33,242 bases of DNA from Actinomycetota bacterium. GTDB taxonomy: Bacteria > Actinomycetota > Thermoleophilia > Solirubrobacterales > 70-9. The position numbers were made by a program, and so were the translations under genes. Of the stretch, positions 16,339-23,001 are shown piece after piece (position 1 is the stretch's first letter; every line of letters starts with the position of its first letter). Below the pieces are notes generated by a model. It was not told the origin of the DNA and ran no database searches. It saw nothing but the letters and a program-made list of their open reading frames with translations. The DNA is taken from contig JAFDWF010000039.1 of assembly GCA_018268575.1 (NCBI GenBank), positions 1 to 33,242 on the forward strand, written 5' to 3'.

Positions 16339-16385
16339 CTCCGTGGTTCCTCATGGGCGGATAACGCCCATCTCGAACCACGGAG
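16339..16385. repeat. Two-part hairpin inside the long repeat
   Basis: CTCCGTGGTTC (16339-16349) pairs perfectly with GAACCACGGAG (16375-16385), and the inner ATGGGCG (16353-16359) with CGCCCAT (16365-16371). The matching place in copy 1 (10558-10600) keeps CGTGGT/ACCACG but has lost most of the inner helix. Confidence 0.8.
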
Positions 16386-16503
16386 CCTCCTGACCGTTCG
16401 GGATCCGGGAAGGTCTGTGACGTCTATCTTCCCGGCGCTCCTCCCGCCGGGGACCCGTCACGATCCCCGCCCTCCGCCCGGACCCTCCCCCGTCCCCCCA
16501 TGA

Positions 16504-16559
16504 CCCGGCCTTCTCGGAGGCGGCCACAGCCTGCCAGGGTCGCCTCCGAGAAGGCCGGG
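16504..16559 (+). repeat. Hairpin module with conserved 18-nt loop, copy 3
   Basis: A perfect 19-bp stem (16504-16522 with 16541-16559) encloses the loop GCCACAGCCTGCCAGGGT (16523-16540). Compared with the other copies the stem differs at three positions in each arm, all compensated. It is not embedded in a long repeat. The sequence from here to the TAAGGT box at 16691 is less GC-rich and shows no other structure. Confidence 0.85.
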
Positions 16560-16690
16560 GCCCTCGCTGTCCCGCCGGAGCACTCTCCGTCCCGCGGCTC
16601 GAACGCGTCCTCGACCACCACTGTGAGCATCACCACAACCCACACTCATAGAACCTGGACGCCTGTGTCTGAATCCGCCCATGAGGGGTA

Positions 16691-16696
16691 TAAGGT
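16691..16696 (+). promoter_or_regulatory. Putative -10 box (TAAGGT) of the OpuC-type operon
   Basis: TAAGGT, in the context GTATAAGGT, lies 9 nt before the GTG start of the ATPase gene. It matches TANNNT and the boxes before pntAA and uppP. No clear -35 hexamer was found at 16-19 bp spacing. Confidence 0.5.
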
Positions 16697-16705
16697 CGGC
16701 TTCAA

Positions 16706-17932
16706 GTGCCCGCCGCCGAGGCGACAAAGCAGTCCCAAGGCGGAGCTTCCTCCGTCGTCTACCAGGGCGCTACCAAGCGTTATGGCCACTCCTCGGCCCC
16801 CGCGGTCGACCACCTCGACCTCGAGGTGGAGGCGGGCGAGATCTGCGTCCTCGTCGGTCCCTCGGGCTGCGGCAAGACGACCTCGATGCGGATGGTCAAC
16901 CGGATGGTCGAGCTGACCGAGGGCGACATCCTGATCGGCGGCGAGTCGGTGAAGAAGCGCGACGCGGCCAGGCTGCGGCGCGAGATCGGCTACGTGATCC
17001 AGCAGGTCGGCCTCTTCCCCCACCGGACGATCACCCAGAACATTGCCACGGTGCCGCAACTGCTCGGCTGGGACAAGGAGCGGGTGCGAGCCCGGACCGC
17101 CGAGCTGCTCGCCCTGGTCGGCCTCGACCCCGAGCTCGGCGACCGCTTCCCGGTGCAGCTCTCCGGCGGCCAGCAGCAGCGGGTCGGGGTGGCGCGGGCG
17201 CTCGCCGTCGACCCGCCGGTGATGCTGATGGACGAGCCGTTCGGGGCGATCGACCCGATCAACCGCGAGCGCCTGCAGAACGAGTTCCTCCGCCTCCAGG
17301 CGGAGATCCGCAAGACCGTCCTCTTCGTCACTCACGACATCGACGAGGCGATCAAGATGGGCGACCGGATCGCGATCATGAAACAGCACGGGCGGGTCGA
17401 GCAGTACGCGACCCCATCGGAGATCCTGATCACGCCCGCCAACGAGTTCGTCGAGGATTTCGTCGGCTCCGACCGGGCGCTGAAGCGGCTCTCGCTGATG
17501 CGGGTCGGCGACATCAGCCTCTGGCGGGCGCCGAACGCGCGGCCGGGACAGTCGACCGCGGAGGTGCGGGCGGAGCTCGAGCGCCCCGACGTCGAAGTCC
17601 CCTACGCCCTGCTGGTCGACGAGCGCGAACGGCCACAGGGCTGGCTGACCAAACGCGACCTCTCCGGCGACACGGTCCCGGCCACCGCCGACGCCCCGCT
17701 CGGGCCGGTGCTGGAAACCAGCGACGTGATGCGCGACGCGCTTGCCGACCTGCTCCAGGGCGAGTCGATGTACGCGCCGGTGGTCGACCACAACGGCCGC
17801 ATCGCGGGCATCCTCTCGATCGAGATCATCTCCGAGTTCCTCAACTCGCCGGTCGCCGCGACCGAAGAGCAGAGCGCGGTCGAGCGCCCCCTGGCGCCCG
17901 ACCGGGCAAGTGAGATCGCCGCCGATGAATAG
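16706..17932 (+). CDS. opuCA: Osmoprotectant ABC transporter ATP-binding protein (OpuCA/ProV type)
   Basis: ATPase subunit of a glycine betaine/choline-type importer, 408 residues. Walker A GPSGCGKT is at 51-58, Q-loop around 99-100 (VIQQVGLFPHRT), signature LSGGQQQR at 152-159, Walker B LMDEP with Asp176-Glu177 and the switch His210 (FVTHDIDEA). The stretch MVELTEGDILIGGESV and the C-terminal CBS-like region (about 275-390, ending YAPVVDHNGRIAGILSIEII) are typical of OpuCA/ProV, where CBS domains sense ionic strength. Start GTG has no Shine-Dalgarno but a TAAGGT box close upstream. It overlaps the next gene by 8 bp and heads a four-gene operon. Confidence 0.93.
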   Translation: MPAAEATKQSQGGASSVVYQGATKRYGHSSAPAVDHLDLEVEAGEICVLVGPSGCGKTTSMRMVNRMVELTEGDILIGGESVKKRDAARLRREIGYVIQQVGLFPHRTITQNIATVPQLLGWDKERVRARTAELLALVGLDPELGDRFPVQLSGGQQQRVGVARALAVDPPVMLMDEPFGAIDPINRERLQNEFLRLQAEIRKTVLFVTHDIDEAIKMGDRIAIMKQHGRVEQYATPSEILITPANEFVEDFVGSDRALKRLSLMRVGDISLWRAPNARPGQSTAEVRAELERPDVEVPYALLVDERERPQGWLTKRDLSGDTVPATADAPLGPVLETSDVMRDALADLLQGESMYAPVVDHNGRIAGILSIEIISEFLNSPVAATEEQSAVERPLAPDRASEIAADE

Positions 17933-18686
17933 CGGGCTCCTGGGGATGCCGCTGGCCGCGGTGGGGGAAGTCGGGGAAGGGTTCTTCAAGCACCGGACCG
18001 GGGCGACGCTGCCCTGCCAGGCGCGCCCCGCCCACCTCTTCTGCTGGGACTGGGCGACCGAACACATCAACCGCTTCGGCACCCCCGCCCTGCAGCAATT
18101 CGAATTGGTGGTGATCTCGGTGCTGATCGGTTTCGCGATCGCCTTCATCCTGGCCTTGATCGCCCACCGCTTCAAGCCCCTCCAGTTCCCCCTCCTGGCG
18201 GGGACCGGAGTCCTCTTCGCGATCCCCTCGATCGCCTTCTTCATGCTGCTGCTGCCGATCACCGGGCGTGGCCGCGAGACCGCGATCATCGCGCTCAGCG
18301 CCTACACGCTGCAGATCATCTACCGCAACGTGATGCAGGGCCTGAACAACGTGCCCGATTCGGCGAAGGACGCGGCGCGCGGCATGGGCCTGACCGAACG
18401 GCAGATCCTCTGGAAGGTCGAGCTACCGCTGGCGATCCCGGAGATCGTCGGCGGGATCCGGATTGCCACGGTGAGCACGGTCGCGATCGCCACCCTCGCC
18501 GTCTTTGCCAACGCGGGCGGCCTCGGCTCGCAGATCTACAGCTCCTCCAACCTGGTCTTCCCGACCGCGATCATCATCGCCGGCGCGATCGCGATCCTGA
18601 TGGCCTTTGCGATCGACCTCGTGCTGCTGACCGCCCAGCGGTTCGCCACCCCGTGGCGGCGGGCGGCCTCCGAGGCGGTGCCGTGA
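17925..18686 (+). CDS. Osmoprotectant ABC transporter permease 1
   Basis: Binding-protein-dependent permease of 253 residues. A short N-terminal extension containing two cysteines (LPCQARPAHLFCW) comes before about five or six hydrophobic helices. The coupling loop NVPDSAKDAARGMGLTERQILWKVELPLAIPEIVGGIRIA is the EAA motif that docks on the ATPase. The ATG lies inside the end of the ATPase gene. It belongs to the OpuC/ProW permease group. Two different permeases in the operon should form the heteromeric channel. Confidence 0.9.
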   Translation: MNSGLLGMPLAAVGEVGEGFFKHRTGATLPCQARPAHLFCWDWATEHINRFGTPALQQFELVVISVLIGFAIAFILALIAHRFKPLQFPLLAGTGVLFAIPSIAFFMLLLPITGRGRETAIIALSAYTLQIIYRNVMQGLNNVPDSAKDAARGMGLTERQILWKVELPLAIPEIVGGIRIATVSTVAIATLAVFANAGGLGSQIYSSSNLVFPTAIIIAGAIAILMAFAIDLVLLTAQRFATPWRRAASEAVP

Positions 18687-19408
18687 ACGCCGCGCTCCTC
18701 CCCCACCCGCTCTTCGCCGGCTTCGGCGGCGCCATCGAATTCGTCTTCTCGAAGCAGGAATCGAGCGTCACCGGCGGCAAGAAGGTCGGCGGCTTCGAAC
18801 AGGTGCTCGAACTCGCCTGGACGCAGATCGAGGTGAGCCTGCTGGCGATCCTCTTGGCCTGCCTGATCGCGATCCCGGTCGGCCTCTACTTCGGCCACCG
18901 CGGCAAGGGCGAACTGGTCGCGGTCGGCATCGGCAACGCCGGCCGGGCGATCCCCGAGCTGGCCGCGATCGCCCTGGTCGCCACCGTGATCGGGGTCGGG
19001 ATCCCGGTCCTCGTCCTCGTCCTCGCCCTGCTCGGCATCCCGCCGATCCTTACCAACACCTTCGTCGGGGTGCGACAGGTGGACCGGGCATCGGTCGACG
19101 CCGCCCGCGGGGTCGGCATGACCGAGCTCCAGATCGTCCGCAAGGTCGAGACGCCGCTGTCGGTGCCGAGCATCATGACCGGCATCCGCGGCGCCACGGT
19201 GAACATCGTCGCCACCGCGACGATCGCGCCGCTGGCGGGCGTGCTCACGCTCGGTGACTTCATCCTCGGCGAAAACGTCTACGGCGCCGACGGGGTGCTG
19301 GCGGGCGCGATCGTGGTGGCGATCCTTGCACTTCTCTTCGAGTTCGCCCTGGCGGGGTTGCAGAGGCGACTCACTTCCAAGGGCCTGCAACTGCAGCAGG
19401 CCCAGTGA
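18683..19408 (+). CDS. Osmoprotectant ABC transporter permease 2
   Basis: Second permease, 241 residues, start GTG overlapping the previous stop (GTGA). Its EAA loop is QVDRASVDAARGVGMTELQIVRKVETPLSVPSIMTGIRGA. Hydrophobic helices cover about 52-75, 90-130 and 175-230, in the usual OpuCB/OpuCD pattern. The last helix is followed by a Gln-rich tail. It is diverged from permease 1 but of the same family, consistent with a heterodimer. The binding-protein gene follows after a 29-bp gap with its own strong ribosome binding site. Confidence 0.9.
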   Translation: MNAALLPHPLFAGFGGAIEFVFSKQESSVTGGKKVGGFEQVLELAWTQIEVSLLAILLACLIAIPVGLYFGHRGKGELVAVGIGNAGRAIPELAAIALVATVIGVGIPVLVLVLALLGIPPILTNTFVGVRQVDRASVDAARGVGMTELQIVRKVETPLSVPSIMTGIRGATVNIVATATIAPLAGVLTLGDFILGENVYGADGVLAGAIVVAILALLFEFALAGLQRRLTSKGLQLQQAQ

Positions 19409-19437
19409 ATCGTTCACAACACACAAGGAGGCACGCA

Positions 19438-20478
19438 GTGAGGTTCAACCATAAGAAGCCGCTGATGGCCCTGGTCATGCTGATCGCCGCGCTCGCGCTT
19501 GCGGTGGGCATCTCGGCCTGCGGCGGCGGCTCGAGCAGCACCGCGAAGGAAACCACCGAAGCGGAATCGACCGCACCGGAAGAAACGGAAAGCGGTGAAG
19601 AAGAAGGCGGCGGGGAAGCGGAAGCGATCACCTCGAACCCCGCAAACGCCAAGGTCAGCCTGACGATCGGCTCGAAGAACTTCCCCGAACAGGAAATCCT
19701 CGGCGAAATCTATACGCAGGCCCTGCAGGCGGCGGGCTACAAGGCGAAGAGCGACCTCAGCCTCGGCTCCGAAACGGTGGCGCTGAAGACGCTGAAGGCA
19801 GGGCAGATCTCCGGCTACCCGGAGTACGCCTCGACCGCGCTCACCTCGTTCTTCCACTTCGAACCGGAAGAAGTCCCCTCCGACGCCACCGAAGCGTGGG
19901 AAAAAGCGAATGCCGAATTCGAAAAAGAAGGCTTGGTGGCGTTCGAACCCACCCCGTTCGCCAGCGCCAACGCCGTCGGCCTGCTCAAATCGACGGCGGA
20001 AAAATACCACCTGAAAACCGTCTCCGACCTGGAAGGCGTGAGTGAAAAACTGAGCCTCTACGGGTCGCCCGAGTGTCGCCAGCGGATCGACTGCCTGGCC
20101 GGGCTCGAAAAACTGTACGGGCTGAAATTCAAGGAATTCAAACCCGTCGACATCAGCCTCCGCTACACGGTGCTGGAAAAGGGTCAGGCGGATCTCTCGA
20201 TCCTCTTCACCACCGACCCGCAGCTCTCCGCGGAGAAGGAAAAGTTCGTGATCCTCGAAGACGACAAGCACGTCTTCCCGGCCGGCAACGTGATCTTCGT
20301 GAGCTCGAAGAAAGTCGCGGAAGCGGCAGGGCCGGACTACGAAAAGACGATCCTCGACGTCCAACATGGCCTCACCTTGAAGGTGATGCAGGAGCTGGAC
20401 GCGCGGGTCGAACTCGAAAAACAGACCCCGAAGGAAGCCGCCACCGCCTACCTCAAAGCGGCCGGCTACATCGAATAG
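19438..20478 (+). CDS. opuCC: Osmoprotectant-binding lipoprotein
   Basis: Substrate-binding lipoprotein of 346 residues. A signal segment ends in the lipobox ISAC with Cys28. An acidic Glu/Thr/Ser linker (about 33-60) leads to the OpuAC-like domain opening SLTIGSKNFPEQEILGEIYTQALQAAGY. ADLSILFTTDPQLS and FPAGNVIFVSSKKV are further family signatures. GTG at 19438 is chosen because AAGGAGG (19425-19431) precedes it; an in-frame GTG at 19405 lies before that site. Glutamate is coded 38 times by GAA and 4 times by GAG, the reverse of the ATPase gene of the same operon. The 3' end overlaps the convergent MFS gene by 13 bp. Confidence 0.93.
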   Translation: MRFNHKKPLMALVMLIAALALAVGISACGGGSSSTAKETTEAESTAPEETESGEEEGGGEAEAITSNPANAKVSLTIGSKNFPEQEILGEIYTQALQAAGYKAKSDLSLGSETVALKTLKAGQISGYPEYASTALTSFFHFEPEEVPSDATEAWEKANAEFEKEGLVAFEPTPFASANAVGLLKSTAEKYHLKTVSDLEGVSEKLSLYGSPECRQRIDCLAGLEKLYGLKFKEFKPVDISLRYTVLEKGQADLSILFTTDPQLSAEKEKFVILEDDKHVFPAGNVIFVSSKKVAEAAGPDYEKTILDVQHGLTLKVMQELDARVELEKQTPKEAATAYLKAAGYIE

Positions 20479-21695
20479 GTCAGTTGCCGGCGGGCGGTGC
20501 GGGTCAAGATCACCCGCGCCGCCCAGGCGGCGCTGAGGCCGGAGATCCCGGCCAGGACCAAGGGCACGCGCGGATCGTAGGTTTCCGCCAGCCAGCCGGT
20601 CAGCGGGCCGCCGATCGGGGTCGAGCCGAGGAAGACGATCGAGAAGAGGGCCATCACCCGGCCCCGCATCTCGGCGGAGACGGCGAGCTGGATCGTCGAG
20701 TTGACCGAGGAGACGAAGATCACCGCGGCGCCGCCGAGCGCGGCGAGCACGATCGCCTCGAAGATCAACGCCGGGGCGGCGGCGGCGGCCAGCGCGGCGA
20801 CGCCGAAGGCGAGCGCGGCGGCGGCGATCACCTTGGCGCCGGTCTCGCCGCGGTTGCCGTTGACCAGGGCGGCGACGATCGAGCCCGCGCCCATCGCCGA
20901 GACCAGCAGCGCGTAGGCGCCCGCGCCGCCGCCGAAGGTGAATTTGGCCAGCAGCGGCAGCGCCACCTGGAAGTTGAAGCCGAGCGTGCCGACCAGCGCC
21001 ATCAGCGCCAGCGGCACCGCCAGCTCCGGCGTGTTGCGGACGTGGCGCAGGCCCGCGCGGATCGCGCCCGGCTTGCGCACCGCGGGCGGCGGCGCCTGCA
21101 GTGCGCGCGGGTCCATCGACCAGAGCGCCGCGATCATCGCAAGGAAGGTGAGCAGGTTGAGGCCGAAGCAGGGGACGACGCCGACCGTGGCGATCAAGAG
21201 GCCGGCGATCGCCGGGCCGACGATGCGGGCGACCTCGATGATCACGCTGTTGAGGCTGACCGCGTTGACCAGGCGGTCGGGGCCGACCATCTCGATCACG
21301 AAGCTCTGCCGGGTCGGGTTGTCGACGCAGTTGACGGCGCCGAAGCCGAAGACCGCGAGGTAGATCATCCACGGCTGCTCGACGCCGAAGAGGGTGACGA
21401 GGAAGAGCCCGGCGGCGGGGATCGTCATCAGCGCCTGGGTGACGAAGAGCAGCTTGCGCTTCGGGAAGCGGTCGGCGAGCAGGCCGCCCCAGGCGCCGAA
21501 GAGGAGCATCGGCAGGAACTGGAGGGCGGTCGTCAGGCCGACCGCGAAGCCGGAGTTGGTCAGGGTGAGGACGAGCCAGAGAGCGGTGACGTTCTGCATC
21601 CAGTTCCCCGACAGGGAGATGACCTGGCCGGCGAAGTAGCGCCGGTAGTTCGGGACCTCGAGCGAGTCGAACGAGCGTCGCAGGGCCGTCGTCAA
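20466..21695 (-). CDS. MFS transporter (12-helix exporter, MFS_3/EntS-like)
   Basis: Major facilitator protein of 409 residues with about 12 hydrophobic segments. The start SLEVPNYRRYFAGQVISLSGNWMQNVTALWLVL is typical of the MFS_3/EntS-like exporters, and the loop 2-3 motif is GGLLADRFPKRKLL. NPTRQSFVIEMVG and MRGRVMALFSIVFLGSTPIGGPLTGWLAE are also family segments. The substrate is unknown. The likely start is TTG, since no ATG or GTG lies in frame nearby. It follows marR on the same strand after 64 bp containing a hairpin, so it is probably the efflux pump controlled by that repressor. Confidence 0.88.
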   Translation of the reverse strand: MTTALRRSFDSLEVPNYRRYFAGQVISLSGNWMQNVTALWLVLTLTNSGFAVGLTTALQFLPMLLFGAWGGLLADRFPKRKLLFVTQALMTIPAAGLFLVTLFGVEQPWMIYLAVFGFGAVNCVDNPTRQSFVIEMVGPDRLVNAVSLNSVIIEVARIVGPAIAGLLIATVGVVPCFGLNLLTFLAMIAALWSMDPRALQAPPPAVRKPGAIRAGLRHVRNTPELAVPLALMALVGTLGFNFQVALPLLAKFTFGGGAGAYALLVSAMGAGSIVAALVNGNRGETGAKVIAAAALAFGVAALAAAAAPALIFEAIVLAALGGAAVIFVSSVNSTIQLAVSAEMRGRVMALFSIVFLGSTPIGGPLTGWLAETYDPRVPLVLAGISGLSAAWAARVILTRTARRQLTYSM

Positions 21696-21709
21696 GATGA
21701 CTGCTCACG

Positions 21710-21728
21710 CTTCGCGCGCGTCGCGAAG
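21710..21728 (-). other. Hairpin between marR and the MFS gene
   Basis: CTTCGCG (21710-21716) and CGCGAAG (21722-21728) form a perfect 7-bp stem with a 5-nt loop. There is no T-tract. It could lower read-through or stabilise either message; its role is not known. Confidence 0.45.
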
Positions 21729-21759
21729 AGCCAGAATTCGACGCTCGCTCGCTCCGCGT

Positions 21760-22212
21760 TCACGGCTGCTCATCCTCCCGCATGCGTTCGAGCAGCGCGG
21801 CCGCCCGGGCGAGGGTCTCGACCTCCTCGCGGTCGAGATCGCGGAGGCGGCGCGCCAGGTAGGCGCTCTTGCGGCGGCGCAGGCGCGCCAGCCGCTCGCG
21901 GCCGGCGTCGTTGACGGCGACCAGGAAGCTGCGGCCGTCGGCCGGGTCGGGGGTGCGTTCGATCAGCCCCTCGCGTTCGAGGCAGCCGAGCGTGCGGGTC
22001 ATCGAGGGGCGCTTCACCCGCTCGCGCTCCGCCAGCTCCGACGGAGTCAGCGGGCCGGAGCGGTTGATCGTCGCCAGCGCCGCGGTCGCGCTCGGGGTCA
22101 GCCCGGTCTCCGCCGCCGCCTCCTGGCGCAGGGCGCGGGAGGTGCGGACTACCGCGTCGCGCAGCTGCGAGGCGGTGTCGGTGAGGGAGGTGTCAGGGGC
22201 CTTGGCTGCCAT
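21760..22212 (-). CDS. MarR-family transcriptional repressor
   Basis: MarR-type winged helix-turn-helix regulator of 150 residues. Recognition region: LATINRSGPLTPSELAERERVKRPSMTRTLGCLEREGLIERTPDPADGRSFLVAVNDAGRERL, with the wing residues DGRS. The flanking helices form the dimer interface. The ATG at 22212 has no Shine-Dalgarno. A TTTGCT-N17-TAACGT promoter lies immediately upstream, with two tandem dyads between its boxes, which implies autoregulation. Likely targets are the adjacent MFS gene and the divergent DUF427-MFS pair. The inducing ligand is unknown. Confidence 0.92.
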   Translation of the reverse strand: MAAKAPDTSLTDTASQLRDAVVRTSRALRQEAAAETGLTPSATAALATINRSGPLTPSELAERERVKRPSMTRTLGCLEREGLIERTPDPADGRSFLVAVNDAGRERLARLRRRKSAYLARRLRDLDREEVETLARAAALLERMREDEQP

Positions 22213-22216
22213 GTAA

Positions 22217-22245
22217 ACGTTAGCTCTGCTAATTAGCCTAGCAAA
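22217..22245 (-). promoter_or_regulatory. marR promoter with two tandem MarR-type operators
   Basis: On the minus strand TTTGCT (22240-22245) and TAACGT (22217-22222) are separated by exactly 17 bp. Read on the plus strand, TTAGC-TCT-GCTAA (22220-22232) is a perfect dyad and TTAGC-CTA-GCAAA (22233-22245) is a near copy, so they abut with the perfect palindrome GCTAATTAGC at the joint. Binding would cover both promoter boxes. The transcription start would fall at or very near the ATG. Confidence 0.65.
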
Positions 22246-22272
22246 CTACCCTCTTTGGCTAGTCTGCCCGGG

Positions 22273-23001
22273 GTGAATCCCGCGGAGGCCCGCGTGCTCG
22301 ACTCGTCCCGTTATCCGTCGCACCTCTCCGAGGCCGGCTTCATGCAGCCCTGCCCGCGGCGGATCCGCGCCGTGCGCGGCGGTGCGACCGTGCTCGACAC
22401 GATCCGCGCCTTCTACGTCTGGGAGGTGCCCTACTACCCCGCCTACTACGTGCCGGTCGAGGACGTCGACGCCGCGGAGCTCGCCCGCCCCACCGCCGAG
22501 ACGTTCGAGAGCGGGCCGTTCGCGGGGCTCGCCCACCTCGCCTGGAGCTCGGTCGACGCCTGGTTCGAGGAGGACGAAGAGGTCTTCGGCGGGCACCCGC
22601 GGAGCCCCTACGCGCGGGTCGACGCGATCCGCTCCTCGCGCCAGATCCGGGTCGAGATCGACGGCGTCGTGCTGGCCGAGTCGACCGCGCGGGTGCTGCT
22701 CTTCGAGACCGGCCTGCCGACCCGCCACTACATCCAGCGCACCGACGTCGACTTCTCCGCCCTCGAGCGCACCGACACCACCACCTACTGCCCGTACAAG
22801 GGGACGACCAGCGATTACTGGTCGGCGCGGATCGGCGACGCGCTGCACGAGGACGTCGCCTGGTCCTACGCCTACCCCTCGCCGCAGGTGTTGCAGATCG
22901 CCGGGCTGGTCGCCTTCTACGACGAGAAGGTCGACACCTTCCTCGACGGCATCGCGGCCGAGCGCCCGTGGACCAAATTCTCCTCCGGAGAGGATTCGTG
23001 A
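22273..23001 (+). CDS. DUF427 domain protein
   Basis: Cytoplasmic protein of about 242 residues with two DUF427-like halves. Half one contains VRGGATVLDTIRAFYVWEVPYYPAYYVPVEDV. Half two contains IRVEIDGVVLAESTARVLLFETGLPTRHYIQRTDVDFSALERTDTTTYCPYKGTTSDYWS, the strongest signature (strand, Tyr-rich turn, CPYKG). No enzymatic activity is established for the family that I know of. GTG at 22273 is chosen; TTG at 22255 is possible. The gene begins about 28 bp after the MarR-type operators, and its stop overlaps the start of an MFS exporter gene, so the two are probably co-regulated with marR. Confidence 0.85.
   Translation: MNPAEARVLDSSRYPSHLSEAGFMQPCPRRIRAVRGGATVLDTIRAFYVWEVPYYPAYYVPVEDVDAAELARPTAETFESGPFAGLAHLAWSSVDAWFEEDEEVFGGHPRSPYARVDAIRSSRQIRVEIDGVVLAESTARVLLFETGLPTRHYIQRTDVDFSALERTDTTTYCPYKGTTSDYWSARIGDALHEDVAWSYAYPSPQVLQIAGLVAFYDEKVDTFLDGIAAERPWTKFSSGEDS

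Larger units (their letters stand above)
16090..16437 (-). repeat. Long structured intergenic repeat, copy 2
   Basis: Read on the minus strand this is the same element as 10505-10806, with blocks in the same order and long identical runs. It is about 47 bp longer because of an inserted hairpin (16238-16286). Internal structures: a 20-bp stem with the 18-nt loop (16124-16181), a two-part hairpin CTCCGTGGTTC/GAACCACGGAG (16339-16349, 16375-16385) with inner ATGGGCG/CGCCCAT, and GACGTGG/CCACGTC. No coding frame is shared between copies. The 663-bp spacer 16043-16705 also holds a short CGGGCC hairpin before it and a third loop module after it. Confidence 0.85.

Noticed and set aside
10522..16421. 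Reading the palindromic spacers as a CRISPR array
   Set aside because: There are only two long copies and a few hairpins, with no regular spacing, no spacers of constant size and no cas genes.
16560..16700. Leader region of the OpuC-type operon as an osmotic riboswitch
   Set aside because: The best promoter box lies 9 nt before the start codon, which leaves no leader, and no conserved fold was seen.
10502..16705. Short open frames in the repeat-bearing spacers as small genes
   Set aside because: The frames are not conserved between the two element copies, while hairpins are. No ribosome binding sites support them.
19414..21708. A 764-codon minus-strand frame over the binding lipoprotein and MFS genes
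   Set aside because: Composition is typical of a high-GC shadow frame. The real MFS protein is in a different frame and the lipoprotein is on the plus strand.
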